A stretch of 64,000 nt of DNA from Leucobacter sp042726155 (GCF_042726155.1 NZ_JBHXHV010000001.1:372001-436000), one strand, 5' to 3'. Shown: positions 7,832 through 16,927, counted from the stretch's first letter. Translations and numbers: made by a program. Notes: generated by a model not told the origin, from the letters alone.

Positions 7832-8922
7832 GCTGGGGCCTCCGTGCGATCGATTTCGTCGCGCAGTGACTCCCACTGCGCATCGAGCGTGTGCGGGCGT
7901 TCGGCAAACACGTGCGCAAACAGCTGTTCGGGATCAAGTTCGGGGTCGGCGTTCATCGCGTACCGCAGCTCGCTCGCGATTTCATCGGCCGCCGCCGCGA
8001 GTTCGACCTCGTCGGCGTCGGTGAGCGCCCCTGTCTCGCGCAGGTGCGTGCGCACCCGGGTGAGCGGGTCGCGCGCGACCCACGCCGCCACGTCTTCGCG
8101 CGACCGGTACCGGGTGTCGTCGTCGGCGTTCGTGTGGGCGAGCATGCGATAGGTGTGCGCCTCCACGAGGCTCGGGCCGCCGCCCGACCGCGCGCGTGAG
8201 ACTGCCGCACCCAGCACCGCGAGCAGCGCGGCAACGTCGTTGCCGTCGACGCGCTCGCCCGGCATGCCGTAACCCACGGCCTTGTGCGCGAGTGAGGGGG
8301 CGGCGGTCTGCCGCGACAGCGGCACCGAAATGGCGAACTCGTTGTTCTGCACGAAGAAGACGACTGGCAGGTGAAACACAGCCGCGAAGTTCAGCGCCTC
8401 GTGGAAGTCGCCCTCGCTCGTGGCGCCGTCGCCGCACATCGCGAGCACGACGGTGTCTTCGCCGTGCAGTCTGGCCGCGTGCGCGAAGCCCACGGCGTGC
8501 AGCAGCTGTGTGGCGAGGGGCGTCGACTGCGGGGCGATGCCGAACTCGTGCGGGTTGTAGCCCGAGTGCCAGTCCCCGCGCAGCAGCACCATGGCCTTGG
8601 CGGGTGCCACGCCGCGAGTGATGACGGTGACCGAGTCGCGGTACGTCGGAAAAAGCCAGTCGCCGTCGTCGAGGCACAGCGCGGCAGCTATCTGGCAGGC
8701 CTCCTGGCCGTTCGACGACGGGTACACCGCGAGGCGGCCCTGCCGCACGAGCGCGTTGCACTGGTCGTTGATGCGGCGACCGTTGACGAGGCCGGCGTAG
8801 GCCAGGCGCAGCGTGTCGGGTGACGGTAGCTGAAACGCTGGGTCTGCGTGCAGCTCACCGTCGCGATCGATCAATTGGACCGGGGTGTCGCGCGGCAACA
8901 GGGGGACGTCTGATCGAGACAC
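7828..8922 (-). CDS. bkdA: 2-oxoacid dehydrogenase E1 alpha subunit
   Basis: A 364-residue alpha subunit that decarboxylates branched-chain 2-oxoacids with thiamine diphosphate. The ThDP motif begins at Gly164 (CGDGATSEGDFHEALNFA) and ends at Asn194 (VVFFVQNN). Other family marks are GQEACQIAAALCL, FPTYRDSV and MLAHTNADDDTRYRSREDV, the last being the phosphorylation-loop region. Translation starts at a GTG ten bases after the start of GGAGG (reverse strand). The gene is divergent from an Lrp regulator across 160 bases that hold a perfect palindrome. Pyruvate dehydrogenase is the alternative; the Lrp partner favours branched-chain substrates. Confidence 0.87.
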   Translation of the reverse strand: MSRSDVPLLPRDTPVQLIDRDGELHADPAFQLPSPDTLRLAYAGLVNGRRINDQCNALVRQGRLAVYPSSNGQEACQIAAALCLDDGDWLFPTYRDSVTVITRGVAPAKAMVLLRGDWHSGYNPHEFGIAPQSTPLATQLLHAVGFAHAARLHGEDTVVLAMCGDGATSEGDFHEALNFAAVFHLPVVFFVQNNEFAISVPLSRQTAAPSLAHKAVGYGMPGERVDGNDVAALLAVLGAAVSRARSGGGPSLVEAHTYRMLAHTNADDDTRYRSREDVAAWVARDPLTRVRTHLRETGALTDADEVELAAAADEIASELRYAMNADPELDPEQLFAHVFAERPHTLDAQWESLRDEIDRTEAPA

Positions 8923-8945
8923 GGTTCCTCCTTGAATCCGTCTGT

Positions 8946-8964
8946 CAATATGTCGCCCATATTG
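8946..8964. promoter_or_regulatory. Perfect 7-5-7 palindrome, probable Lrp/BkdR operator
   Basis: CAATATG-TCGCC-CATATTG is a perfect inverted repeat in the only intergenic region between the bkd operon and its divergent Lrp gene. It starts 24 bases upstream of the E1alpha GTG. Lrp-family proteins bind A/T-rich palindromes of about this size, so control of both directions is inferred. Confidence 0.65.
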
Positions 8965-9082
8965 CCTTGAAATCGCAACGCTGCGTCGAGACCGGGGTCA
9001 GTTCTGTATGTTTGTACGCAGAGCGGCAGAAAAGCTGGATGAGTGTCAAGGAGGACACCCACTTCTCTCGGAGGGGCGCGAC

Positions 9083-9544
9083 ATGCAGGTGGACGATATC
9101 GACCGGGCCATTTTGGCCGTGCTGAAGAACGACGCGCGCGTGTCGATGACGGCGCTCGCGGAGGCCGTGCATATTTCACGCGCGGGGGCCCATGCCCGGG
9201 TGCGCAAGCTCGTCGACAGCGGCGTCATCGTGAACTTCACTGTGCGCACGGACCCGGTGCGCGCAGGCACCCACGCGTCGGCGTATGTCACGCTGCTGAT
9301 CGATCAAACGGGGTGGCAGGAGGTGCGCGAGCGGCTCAGCGCTATTCCGGAGGTCGAGCACATCGCGCTCGTCGGCGGCGACTTCGATGTGTTGCTGCTC
9401 GTGCGAGCGGCCGACAACAGCCATCTACGCCGCGTGGTGCTCGAAGACATTCAGTCGGTGCCCTGGGTGCGCAATACGCGCACAATCTTGATCTTTGAAG
9501 ACTTCGGCGGCGGGCCAGCGCCGAAGCTCGTCGGGGCGCCGTAG
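9083..9544 (+). CDS. Lrp/AsnC-family regulator (BkdR-like)
   Basis: A 153-residue transcription factor. The N-terminal winged helix (DDIDRAILAVLKNDARVSMT, then HISRAGAHARVRKLVDSGVI) precedes the RAM ligand domain, which has the beta strands TDPVRAGTHASAYVTLLID and the GGDFDVLLLVRA motif. The start at 9083 is chosen for GGAGGGG eight bases upstream and because it gives the usual family length; an in-frame ATG 75 bases earlier lacks a ribosome binding site and adds a non-homologous tail. Divergence from bkdABC and the shared palindrome suggest that it senses an amino acid and controls branched-chain amino-acid catabolism. Confidence 0.87.
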   Translation: MQVDDIDRAILAVLKNDARVSMTALAEAVHISRAGAHARVRKLVDSGVIVNFTVRTDPVRAGTHASAYVTLLIDQTGWQEVRERLSAIPEVEHIALVGGDFDVLLLVRAADNSHLRRVVLEDIQSVPWVRNTRTILIFEDFGGGPAPKLVGAP

Positions 9545-9579
9545 CGCTTCTGCGCCGCGGCCCCCGACCAGCAAAGCGG

Positions 9580-10422
9580 CTAGTGGCCGGCGACGCCCGC
9601 GAGCTCTGGCACGGAGATCTGGTCCATGTCGGCGAACGACTGGTTTTCACCGGCCATCACCCACAGGAACGAGTAGTTCGCGGTGCCAGCGCCGAAGTGC
9701 ATCGACCACGCCGGTGAGATCACCGCGTCGCCATCGCGCAGCACGACGTGACGGGTCTGACCGGGGAGCCCCATGAAGTGGAACAGGCGCTCGTTCTCAT
9801 CGAGATCGAAGTATACGTAGACCTCGGTGCGGCGGTCGTGGGTGTGCGGCGGCATGCTGTTCCAGACGTTGCCAGGCTCGGGCGCCGTGATGCCGAGCAC
9901 GAGCTGGCTGCTGCTCACCCCGTCCTCGTGAATGTGCTTGCGCACAATGCGGCGATTGGCGTGCTGCTGCTCACCGGTCTCCGTCGTCAACGCGTCCGCG
10001 GCGGCAACGAGCGTCGTCGGGTGGTCGGAGTGCGAGACGGCCGACGACAGGAAGAACCGCGTGCCCGTCACCTCCGCCTCGAACGAGATGTCGCGCGCCC
10101 CGCGGCCGATGTAGAGCACATCCATGTGGCCGATCGGGTACCGGGTGCCGTCCACGACGACCACGCCAGAGCCGCTGAGACCGGTCACGGCGAGTTCGCG
10201 CCGCTGGCAGAAGTATTCTGCACGCAGGTCTGCGTAATTCTCGAGGGGCAGCGTGGCACCGGGCACGGGGCTGACCCCGCCGAGCACCATCCGATCCTCG
10301 TGGCTGTAGACGACCTTCAGCTGGCCGGGGGTGAACAGGTCACTGATGACGAAGCGAGCGCGCAGCTCATCGTCGCTCATGCCGACGATCTCATCGGGAT
10401 GGGTGGCGTGGCGAATTTCCAT
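9580..10422 (-). CDS. kduI: 5-dehydro-4-deoxy-D-glucuronate isomerase
   Basis: A 280-residue zinc cupin that isomerises 5-keto-4-deoxyuronate (DKI) to 2,5-diketo-3-deoxygluconate (DKII). The metal ligands appear as the two histidines and glutamate of PPHTHDRRTEVY, plus the histidine of PAWSMHFGAGTANY. GVSPVPG, EYFCQRRELAV and HMDVLYIGRGARDISFE are family signatures. Length matches E. coli KduI (278). The ATG at 10422 is preferred; a GTG nine codons earlier overlaps the upstream stop but has no ribosome binding site. It closes the leftward operon with the dehydrogenase and ABC genes, and its pathway partners kduD, kdgA and kdgK lie 8 kb away on the other strand around a common regulator. Confidence 0.9.
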   Translation of the reverse strand: MEIRHATHPDEIVGMSDDELRARFVISDLFTPGQLKVVYSHEDRMVLGGVSPVPGATLPLENYADLRAEYFCQRRELAVTGLSGSGVVVVDGTRYPIGHMDVLYIGRGARDISFEAEVTGTRFFLSSAVSHSDHPTTLVAAADALTTETGEQQHANRRIVRKHIHEDGVSSSQLVLGITAPEPGNVWNSMPPHTHDRRTEVYVYFDLDENERLFHFMGLPGQTRHVVLRDGDAVISPAWSMHFGAGTANYSFLWVMAGENQSFADMDQISVPELAGVAGH

Positions 10423-10445
10423 GGGTGTCGTGTCTCTTTCGTGGG

Positions 10446-11417
10446 TCACAGTGCGGTGCTGGAGACGACGTTGACGGGAGTGCCCGCAGCGAACGAGACG
10501 ATGTTGCGCCCCGCGATCGCAAACACGTCGTCGGCTTCGTCGGTGTGAAACCCGATGTGCGGGGTCATCACGAGATTGGGAACGTCGAGGGGGATCGATG
10601 CGAGCGCCGGAGGCTCGGACTCGAACACGTCGATCCCGGCGCCGAAGAGCTGTCCCTCCCGCAGGAGGGCGAACAGGGCGTCGCGATCGACGATTTCGTC
10701 GCGAGCGGTGTTGACGAGGATCGCGCCGGGTGAGAGCAGCGAAAGCAACTCGGCAGAGATCAGCCGCTCGGTCTCTGGGGTGTGCGTCAGGTGCAGCGAA
10801 ACGGCATCACTCGCGCGGAACAGCTCGTCGAGTGCGACGCGACGGCCCGGAAGCTCGGCCTCGATCTCGGGGCGTTCGGTGCGATTCCAGTACAGCACGT
10901 GCATACCGAGAGCGTCGGCGATGCGAATCACCTCGCGCCCGATCGCGCCGGTGCCGACGACGCCCAGCGTGCGTCCGCTGAGCTTCACACCCTGGTGCTT
11001 CGCCCATTCCCCGGCACGCACGATGTGGTCGCCCTCCGGTACGCGACGGGCCACCGCGAAGAGCAGTGCGATCGCGTGTTCGGCGACGCTGCGGCTCGCA
11101 AAGTCGGGCACGTTGGTGACGGTGATTCCGAGCGATTCGGCCTCGGCGACGTCGACGAAGCGGTGCGCTCCGGTACCGACGAAGCTGACGAGGGAGAGAC
11201 CGGGAACCGACGAGAGAAACGCCTGCGGCAGTGGGCCCTGATCGCCGATGATGTAGACGGCGTCGTAGCCCTGAGCGCGGGCAATGGTCGCCTCGGCGTC
11301 GTCAAAGCGCTCCTCGAACCAGTCGAGTTGGTGGCCGGCGGCGGCGAGCGGTTCGATCACGTCGCGCCGAACGATATCTGCGTACTGTGATTCGCCGTCG
11401 ATGCAGACGATTTTCAT
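10446..11417 (-). CDS. D-isomer specific 2-hydroxyacid dehydrogenase
   Basis: A 323-residue NAD-dependent oxidoreductase of the phosphoglycerate/glyoxylate reductase superfamily. The nucleotide fold carries LGVVGTGAIGREVIRIADALG near residues 150-170. The catalytic set is Arg in VNTARDEIVD, Glu in IDVFESEPP and His in TPHIGFHT. The substrate is not clear. In this operon it may reduce a keto acid made during uronate breakdown. It is not close to the second dehydrogenase at 17.1 kb, which is CtBP-like. It lies 24 bases from kduI and downstream of the binding-protein gene, so co-transcription is likely. A GAAAGGGAC ribosome binding site precedes the ATG. Confidence 0.8.
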   Translation of the reverse strand: MKIVCIDGESQYADIVRRDVIEPLAAAGHQLDWFEERFDDAEATIARAQGYDAVYIIGDQGPLPQAFLSSVPGLSLVSFVGTGAHRFVDVAEAESLGITVTNVPDFASRSVAEHAIALLFAVARRVPEGDHIVRAGEWAKHQGVKLSGRTLGVVGTGAIGREVIRIADALGMHVLYWNRTERPEIEAELPGRRVALDELFRASDAVSLHLTHTPETERLISAELLSLLSPGAILVNTARDEIVDRDALFALLREGQLFGAGIDVFESEPPALASIPLDVPNLVMTPHIGFHTDEADDVFAIAGRNIVSFAAGTPVNVVSSTAL

Positions 11418-11496
11418 GGGGTCCCTTTCGGTCGGAGTGGAGGTGGGGGCGGTGTCGCGCGCCGCCGGGCGGTGCGACGCGCGACACCGCGGCTTG

Positions 11497-12597
11497 TTAC
11501 TGAGCGACCCAGCGATTGAACTCGTCGGTCAGCTCGGCGTTGTGCTCCTTGTAGTAGTCAGCGTCGAGCGTGATGGCCGTCTTCGTGTTCTCGCCGACGG
11601 GCAGGAACGGCTGGATGTCTTCGGGGAAGTCAGTCACGGCCACATCGGTGCTCGAAGCGGGAATCGGGGTGGGAACGCGCGAGGCGAAGGCAATCTGTCC
11701 GTCAGTGTTCTCGATCACGCTCTTCAGCAGCTGCTGCGCCGCTTCGGGATTCGGTGCATCCTTCGGGATCGCCCAGACGCTGTTCGCGTACCCCGCCTGA
11801 TCCCAGCTGACCGAGATCGGGAAATCGTTCTGGCTCGCGGTGAATGCGCGGTTCGCCCACACGATGCCGAGGTCGCACGACCCGTTCTCGAAGCTCTCGA
11901 TCGACTGCGCACCGCTTGACCACCAGGTGACGTCGTTCTTGATCGTGCCGAGCTTCTTGAACGCGCGATCGGTGTCGAGCGGGTAGAGGTCGTCGGCCGC
12001 GACGCCGTCGGCGAGCAGCGCCGACTCGAGCGTCCAGCCGTACTGCGGGTTGTTGAAGAGGCAGCGCTTCCCTGGGAAGGCCGTGGTGTCGTACAGGTCC
12101 TCCCACGTTTCAGGATGCGCTTTGTCGACGGGCCACTTGTCGGTGTTCCAGGCGAGCACCATGCCGAACGTGCCGACCTCGATGCCGGTCTTTGAATAGG
12201 TGCCGTCCTTGAGCTTGTCGACGGGTACGACGCTCGTGTCGATGTCGGCGAGATAGCCCTCGTCGGCCGCCTGCTGCGCGTCGCTCAGCGAGGGGAGGAA
12301 GACGAGGCTCCAGTCGACGGCGCCGTTCTGGGCGCCGGCGAAGAACTTCGTCGAGGCCTCGTTGTAGTCGTCGACGACCTTGACGCCGGTGTCTTTGGTG
12401 AAGTCGGCGAAGAGGGTGTCGTTCAGGCCCTCCCACACGTCGCCGCCGCTGGTGTCATAGAACAGGATGTCTCCGGAGATGTCGCCGCTCGCGGCGCTAT
12501 CTCCGGAGTCGCCGCCGCCGCTGCAGCTCGTGAGAACGAGGGCCCCGGCGAGGGCGAGGGCGCCGAGTGACGCCGCCCGGGTGAGTGTGGAATGCAT
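11497..12597 (-). CDS. ABC transporter substrate-binding lipoprotein, PotD/FbpA-like
   Basis: A 366-residue extracytoplasmic binding protein. The signal peptide ends in LAGALVLTSCSGGG, a lipobox with Cys as the first mature residue, followed by a Gly/Ser/Asp linker. The mature part has the polyamine/iron/thiamine family pattern: a DILFYDTSGGDVWEGL first strand, TGIEVGTFGMVLAWNTDKW in the middle, and ANSVWAIPKDAPNPEAAQQL near the end. The ATG at 12597 follows AAGGAAGGA with good spacing; an upstream in-frame ATG is weaker. It is the first of a binding protein, ATPase and fused permease set inside a deoxyuronate gene cluster. A sugar-acid ligand is suggested by context only; the family usually binds polyamines, iron or phosphonates. 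Confidence 0.85.
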   Translation of the reverse strand: MHSTLTRAASLGALALAGALVLTSCSGGGDSGDSAASGDISGDILFYDTSGGDVWEGLNDTLFADFTKDTGVKVVDDYNEASTKFFAGAQNGAVDWSLVFLPSLSDAQQAADEGYLADIDTSVVPVDKLKDGTYSKTGIEVGTFGMVLAWNTDKWPVDKAHPETWEDLYDTTAFPGKRCLFNNPQYGWTLESALLADGVAADDLYPLDTDRAFKKLGTIKNDVTWWSSGAQSIESFENGSCDLGIVWANRAFTASQNDFPISVSWDQAGYANSVWAIPKDAPNPEAAQQLLKSVIENTDGQIAFASRVPTPIPASSTDVAVTDFPEDIQPFLPVGENTKTAITLDADYYKEHNAELTDEFNRWVAQ

Positions 12598-12654
12598 ATG
12601 CAGGTCCTTCCTTGGATGCACGTGTCGAAAGATATTGCGGGGTGAAGAGTGTGG

Positions 12655-13782
12655 TTAGTGAGTCGGGATGAGCACCGCGCTACGCGCGCGAACACTCATG
12701 ACGACGGGAGTGCCGATCGTGGGGATTGCTTCGGCACTGTCGAGGTCGACGAGGTAGCTGCCGCGCTCGTCTGCGAGGCGCACCCGAATCGTCTGCCCGA
12801 AGAAGCGAGCGTCGGTGACCGTCACGCGCGCGACTGATTCGTAGCCAGCTGGCACCGTCTCCACGCTCGCGCTGAGCCGGATCTGCTCAGGTCGTGCGCT
12901 GAGCGTGCACGCGGTGCCAATGAGCAGCGGGGAGCCCGCCGCCGCCGTGACAGCGAACTCACCGGTGCGCACCGTCGTGCCGTCACGGTCGTGCCCGACC
13001 ACTTCGGCCGCGAAGCTATTGGTCTCGCCCAGGAAGTTCGCGACAAAGTCGCTGTTCGGGGCGCTGTAGACCTCGCGTGGTGCGCCGACCTGGCGAATGT
13101 AGCCCGCCTCCATCACGCCCATGCGATCGGAGAGGATGTAGGCCTCCTCCTGATCGTGGGTGACGTAGATCGCGGTGGTCTCAGATTCCTGCTGGATCCG
13201 GCGAATCTCAGACCCGAGATCCTGTCGCAGCCTCCGATCGAGCGCCCCGAGCGGCTCGTCGAGCAGCAGCACCCGGGGGCGCTGCGCGAGCGCGCGGCCG
13301 AGAGCGACGCGCTGCTGCTGACCACCCGAGAGCTGAGCCGGGTGTCGATCCCGAAGCGAACCCAACTCGGTCAGCTCGAGCATTTCGTCGAGTCGCTTCG
13401 TGAGGGCAGCGCCGCGCACCTTGCGAATTTTCAGACCGAACGCGATGTTCTGCGCGACGGTGAGGTGCGGGAAGAGCGCGTAGTTCTGGAAGACGAACCC
13501 GAGGTCGCGCTGTTGGGTGGGCAGGTGCGTGACGTCGCTGCCGTCGATCGCGACGCTACCCGAGGTGAAATCGATCAGCCCGGCAATGATGCGCAGCAGG
13601 GTCGTCTTACCTGAGCCGGAGGGGCCGAGCAGCGTAAAGAACTCGCCCGCCTGCACCATGAGATCGGTCTCGTGGAGCACGCGCGTGCCGCTGAAGTCGC
13701 AGGTGATCTGGTCGACGATGACCTCGCCGCGCTTCCCGGCGCTTGGCGCGGGTGCGTGAGTGGAAGACATGCCTGTTCTCAT
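12655..13782 (-). CDS. ABC transporter ATPase, PotA/FbpC-like
   Basis: A 375-residue ATPase. Walker A is GPSGSGKTT near residue 53, the Q loop is FVFQNYALFPHLTV, the signature is LSGGQQQRVALGRALA, Walker B is VLLLDEPLGALD and the switch is YVTHDQEEAY. The C-terminal 120 residues form a TOBE regulatory region, as in PotA and FbpC. The start is uncertain between 13782 and the ATG four codons later; neither has a strong ribosome binding site, so coupling to the permease gene ending 14 bases upstream is likely. It powers the importer formed with the flanking binding protein and fused permease. Confidence 0.88.
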   Translation of the reverse strand: MRTGMSSTHAPAPSAGKRGEVIVDQITCDFSGTRVLHETDLMVQAGEFFTLLGPSGSGKTTLLRIIAGLIDFTSGSVAIDGSDVTHLPTQQRDLGFVFQNYALFPHLTVAQNIAFGLKIRKVRGAALTKRLDEMLELTELGSLRDRHPAQLSGGQQQRVALGRALAQRPRVLLLDEPLGALDRRLRQDLGSEIRRIQQESETTAIYVTHDQEEAYILSDRMGVMEAGYIRQVGAPREVYSAPNSDFVANFLGETNSFAAEVVGHDRDGTTVRTGEFAVTAAAGSPLLIGTACTLSARPEQIRLSASVETVPAGYESVARVTVTDARFFGQTIRVRLADERGSYLVDLDSAEAIPTIGTPVVMSVRARSAVLIPTH

Positions 13783-13796
13783 TTCTTATCTGCCAA

Positions 13797-15539
13797 TTAC
13801 TTGTCTGCTGAGAGCGCGGCCCGTGAGCGCCGCGATTGGATGATGCGCTGGGTGAAGATGACGGCAATGACGAGCAGCGTGAGCAGTGCGGCGATTGCCG
13901 GAACCGTCGGCACGATGCCGCTCTCCAGGTACTGGTAGATCGTGACGGGGAGCGTTTTCACCGGCCCGGTCTGCAAGAACAGCGCGAGCACGACCTCATC
14001 CCAAGAGGTGACGAACGCGAGCCCGAACGCCGAGAGCAGTACCGGGATCATGCCGCGCACCGTGACCCGCCAGAAGGCCGAGATGCGTGAGGCGCCCATT
14101 GTCCACGCCGCCGTCTCAAGATCGAGGCCGCGCGAAGCGAGCGACGTGTTGAGAATGGCGAAGGCGAGCGGGAACGAGACGAGCGTGTGCGCGAGCACGA
14201 GCCCGGGGATCGTGCCGGCGAGATCGAGCTTGAGTTCGACCGCGTAGATTCCGATCGCGAGCAGAATCGCCGGGGTGATGATGGGAGCGAACGCCAACCC
14301 CGACACCAGCACCTTCGTGCGCTCGGACTTCGCCGTCTGCACCACGCGAGCGAGGTACAGCGCGAGCGCGGTCGACGCGAGTCCGGTGAGTGTCGCCACG
14401 AGCAAGCTGCGCGCGATCGGATCGAGCCACGTGCCCGTCGAGAGCGCTTCGCCGTACCAGTTCAGCGTGAAGCCGCGCGGAGGGAAGACCACCGTCTGGG
14501 TTTCACCGACCGACAGTGGGAACACGATAAGTACGGGCAGCAGCAGTACGAGCAGTGAGAGCAGCGTTACGACGCCGGTCGTCACCGTGCCCGCCGACCA
14601 GGTGAAGCGCTGCTCGGCGCTGACACCCTTCGCCTGGCCGCCGACGCCCGGAGCCTGGAAACCGCCCCCGATGCGAATCACAGCGACGTACAGGATCAGC
14701 GTCGCGGCGAGCAGCACGACCCCGAGCGCCGACGCCACACCCCACTGGAAGAGGTCGATCTGCTGCTGAATGTAGACGGCAACCGTCTGCTCCTGTGGGC
14801 CGCCAAGGATCGCGGGGACGATGAAGAAGCTGAGCGCGAGAATGAAACAGAGCAGCGCGCCGCTCAAGATCGACGTGCGCACGAGCGGCAGGAACACCTT
14901 GACGAAAATCTGAAACCCGGAGGCGCCCATGGTCTTCGCAGCGAGGATCACGTTGTGGTCGATGCCCGTCATGCCCGAATACAGAATCAGGATCATGTAG
15001 GGCAGCAGATACATCACCGTGCCGACGAGCGTGCCGCCCTGCGTGTAGAGCAGCGAGAAGCGCTCGCCGCCGAGCGCCTGGCTGACCTGACTCAACAGCC
15101 CGTTTGGGCTCAGAATGGACGTCACCGCGAACAGCCGCACCACGATTGAGACCTGGAACGGAATCAGCACGAGCAGCAGCACGACACCGGCCGCGCGGCC
15201 GGGGAGGCGGGAAATGAAATACGCCGTGGGGAACCCCAGCAGCAGTGCGAGCAGTGTCGAGTTCACGGCGAGCACGATGGTGCGCCACTCGACGAGGTGC
15301 AGATAATCGTCCTGCAGAATCTTCACGTAGTGGTCGATCGTGAACTGCGGGTCGCCCCAGTCCATGACGCCGTCGACGCTGACGCTGCGTAACACGACGT
15401 CGAGCAGCGGCCAAAAGAAGAAGATCACGAAGAAGCCGGCTGCCGCGATGGCGAGCGCGACCTTCGGGAGTCGGGCGGGGTCGAATATCGATCGGCGCGG
15501 CGGCCTGACCGTGGGGATCCCGGTGGTGCTGAGGCTCAT
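13797..15539 (-). CDS. Fused two-domain ABC permease (FbpB-like)
   Basis: A 580-residue inner-membrane permease holding both transmembrane halves in one chain. The first half covers residues about 20-280 and has an EAA-type loop around AAKTMGASGFQIFVKVFLPL. The second half covers about 320-570 and has its own loop in LETAAWTMGASRISAFWRVT. About twelve hydrophobic helices are visible. The ATG at 15539 is chosen because AAGGATC lies six bases upstream; longer in-frame starts run through the cupin gene. Fusion of the halves is typical of ferric-iron FbpB and some thiamine ThiP systems, less so of PotB/PotC. In this gene cluster a uronate or oligouronide substrate is inferred. Confidence 0.87.
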   Translation of the reverse strand: MSLSTTGIPTVRPPRRSIFDPARLPKVALAIAAAGFFVIFFFWPLLDVVLRSVSVDGVMDWGDPQFTIDHYVKILQDDYLHLVEWRTIVLAVNSTLLALLLGFPTAYFISRLPGRAAGVVLLLVLIPFQVSIVVRLFAVTSILSPNGLLSQVSQALGGERFSLLYTQGGTLVGTVMYLLPYMILILYSGMTGIDHNVILAAKTMGASGFQIFVKVFLPLVRTSILSGALLCFILALSFFIVPAILGGPQEQTVAVYIQQQIDLFQWGVASALGVVLLAATLILYVAVIRIGGGFQAPGVGGQAKGVSAEQRFTWSAGTVTTGVVTLLSLLVLLLPVLIVFPLSVGETQTVVFPPRGFTLNWYGEALSTGTWLDPIARSLLVATLTGLASTALALYLARVVQTAKSERTKVLVSGLAFAPIITPAILLAIGIYAVELKLDLAGTIPGLVLAHTLVSFPLAFAILNTSLASRGLDLETAAWTMGASRISAFWRVTVRGMIPVLLSAFGLAFVTSWDEVVLALFLQTGPVKTLPVTIYQYLESGIVPTVPAIAALLTLLVIAVIFTQRIIQSRRSRAALSADK

Positions 15540-15564
15540 CATTGATCCTTGTCGGTGCGCCAGG

Positions 15565-15930
15565 TCAGGCGGGCGTCTGCGTGATGATGTAGAGCTTGCG
15601 TGTGGTCTCTTCGACGTTCCACACGACGTGGGAACCATCGGGGAGCGACACGTACGTGTCCGGCCGAATGTCGATCACTTCGCCCGATTCACGCGTGATG
15701 GTTCCGGATCCGCTCAAGAAGTACATGAACTCAGAGACGCCGACCTTGCTCGAGTGAAAACTGCCCGGGGTGATCTCCCAGACGCCGATCTCGGTGTGAT
15801 CGTCCTCGTGCAGGATGGCCTCGGATGCCTCGGGTGTACCCGCGATGACGCGGCTCGGATCGGGGCTCTCGCCGAGCACGACATCGGCGAGCCCGTGGAG
15901 CGTGACCGGATCGAATTGAAATGCGGTCAT
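15565..15930 (-). CDS. Cupin-domain protein (DUF861-like)
   Basis: A 121-residue single-domain cupin. EIGVWEITPGSFHSSKVGVSE gives the first motif and VSLPDGSHVVWNVEETTRKLY the second. Only some of the usual metal-binding histidines are present: one in GSFHS and one in GSHVV. The fold resembles DUF861 cupins such as ureidoglycolate-type and (S)-ureidoglycine enzymes. It is the first gene of the leftward uronate operon, with a GAAAGGG ribosome binding site, and its promoter region holds two TGAAA-type operators. A role in opening or epimerising a sugar acid is possible but unproven. Confidence 0.75.
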   Translation of the reverse strand: MTAFQFDPVTLHGLADVVLGESPDPSRVIAGTPEASEAILHEDDHTEIGVWEITPGSFHSSKVGVSEFMYFLSGSGTITRESGEVIDIRPDTYVSLPDGSHVVWNVEETTRKLYIITQTPA

Positions 15931-15985
15931 GAGGTATCAGCCCTTTCGGCAAAATCGCTACTGTGCGATTCCGCGAATTGAAATT

Positions 15986-16020
15986 TGAAACACTGTCTCA
16001 TAAGTGGTGAAATGATGTCA
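15986..16020. promoter_or_regulatory. IclR/KdgR-like operators upstream of the cupin operon
   Basis: TGAAACA-CTG-TCTCA at 15986-16000 is an imperfect palindrome of the TGAAAC...GTTTCA type. TGAAATGATGTCA at 16008-16020 repeats the left half of the second site found at 17022. A 14-base word TGAAATTTGAAACA at 15979-15992 also occurs inverted at 17030-17043. The sites lie between the leftward operon and the iclR gene. Confidence 0.6.
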
Positions 16021-16114
16021 AGATGAATTCGGCGAGTGATGCCGGTTCGTAAGATTGGGACGGTGGGGGAGCCTCGCGAAGGGGCGGGGTCTGCACCGAC
16101 AGGACGGAGACGAC

Positions 16115-16927
16115 ATGGCTGAACGCGTGATTTCCACGGGTGGATTGACATCCTCGGAGCGCGTCACGGGAACCCAGAGCCTCGAAAAGGCCGTGGACAT
16201 TCTCGAGTACATCGCTTCGGCGCCGAGGCCCGGCGTGACGCTCGCTGAGTGCACGGGCATTCTCGGGTACAGCAAGGCGACGACGCAGCGTATGCTGCTC
16301 ACGCTTGCGCGACGCGACCTGCTCCACTTCGATGAGGAGCTCGGCGTGTACTCGCTTGGCATGCTGACCGCGAAGCTCGGCTCGGAGTACCTGAGTCGTC
16401 TCGATACGCGCAAGGCGGCGTTGCCCGTACTGCGAGACATCGTGAAGGAAACCGGTGAGACCGCGCACCTGGGTGTGCTGTCGGGCAAAGACGTGGTGTA
16501 CATCGAGCTCGTCGATAGCCCGCAGCCGATCCGCATCTTCAGCAAGGTGGGCGATTCCGTTCCGGCGTATGCCACGGCGATCGGCAAATCGATTCTGGCC
16601 CAATTGCCCGGCGACGTGCGGCAGCGGCACATTCCTGACACGCTCGCGGGGCGCACGCCCAACACGCTGACGACGTTTGAGGCGCTGTATCTCGACCTCG
16701 CGCAGACGCGGGAGCGTGGGTATGCGATCGACAACGGCGAGAACCGCGAGGGTATTCGCGGGTTCGCGGCGCCGATCTTCGATTTCGCCGGCAACGTCTG
16801 CGCCGGACTGAGCCTGGCTGGACCCACGGCGCGCGTGGTGGCCGAGGAAGACGAGCGCCGCTTTGGTGATGTCGTGACCCGCGCCGCTCGTCGCGTATCG
16901 CAGGTGCTCGGCGCGCCAGAGATGTAG
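16115..16927 (+). CDS. IclR-family regulator (KdgR-like)
   Basis: A 270-residue regulator. The winged helix-turn-helix is at residues about 20-80 (SLEKAVDILEYIA, then LGYSKATTQRMLLTLARRDL). The IclR ligand domain follows, with VYIELVDSPQPIRIFSKVGD, PAYATAIGKSILAQLP and the RGYAIDNGENREGIRGFAAP block. The ATG at 16115 follows GGACGGAGA; an earlier in-frame ATG has no ribosome binding site. It lies between the two halves of the deoxyuronate island, and matching operators sit upstream of both the leftward operon and the rightward kdu/kdg operon. It most likely represses both until KDG or a related keto acid appears, as KdgR does in enterobacteria. Confidence 0.88.
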   Translation: MAERVISTGGLTSSERVTGTQSLEKAVDILEYIASAPRPGVTLAECTGILGYSKATTQRMLLTLARRDLLHFDEELGVYSLGMLTAKLGSEYLSRLDTRKAALPVLRDIVKETGETAHLGVLSGKDVVYIELVDSPQPIRIFSKVGDSVPAYATAIGKSILAQLPGDVRQRHIPDTLAGRTPNTLTTFEALYLDLAQTRERGYAIDNGENREGIRGFAAPIFDFAGNVCAGLSLAGPTARVVAEEDERRFGDVVTRAARRVSQVLGAPEM

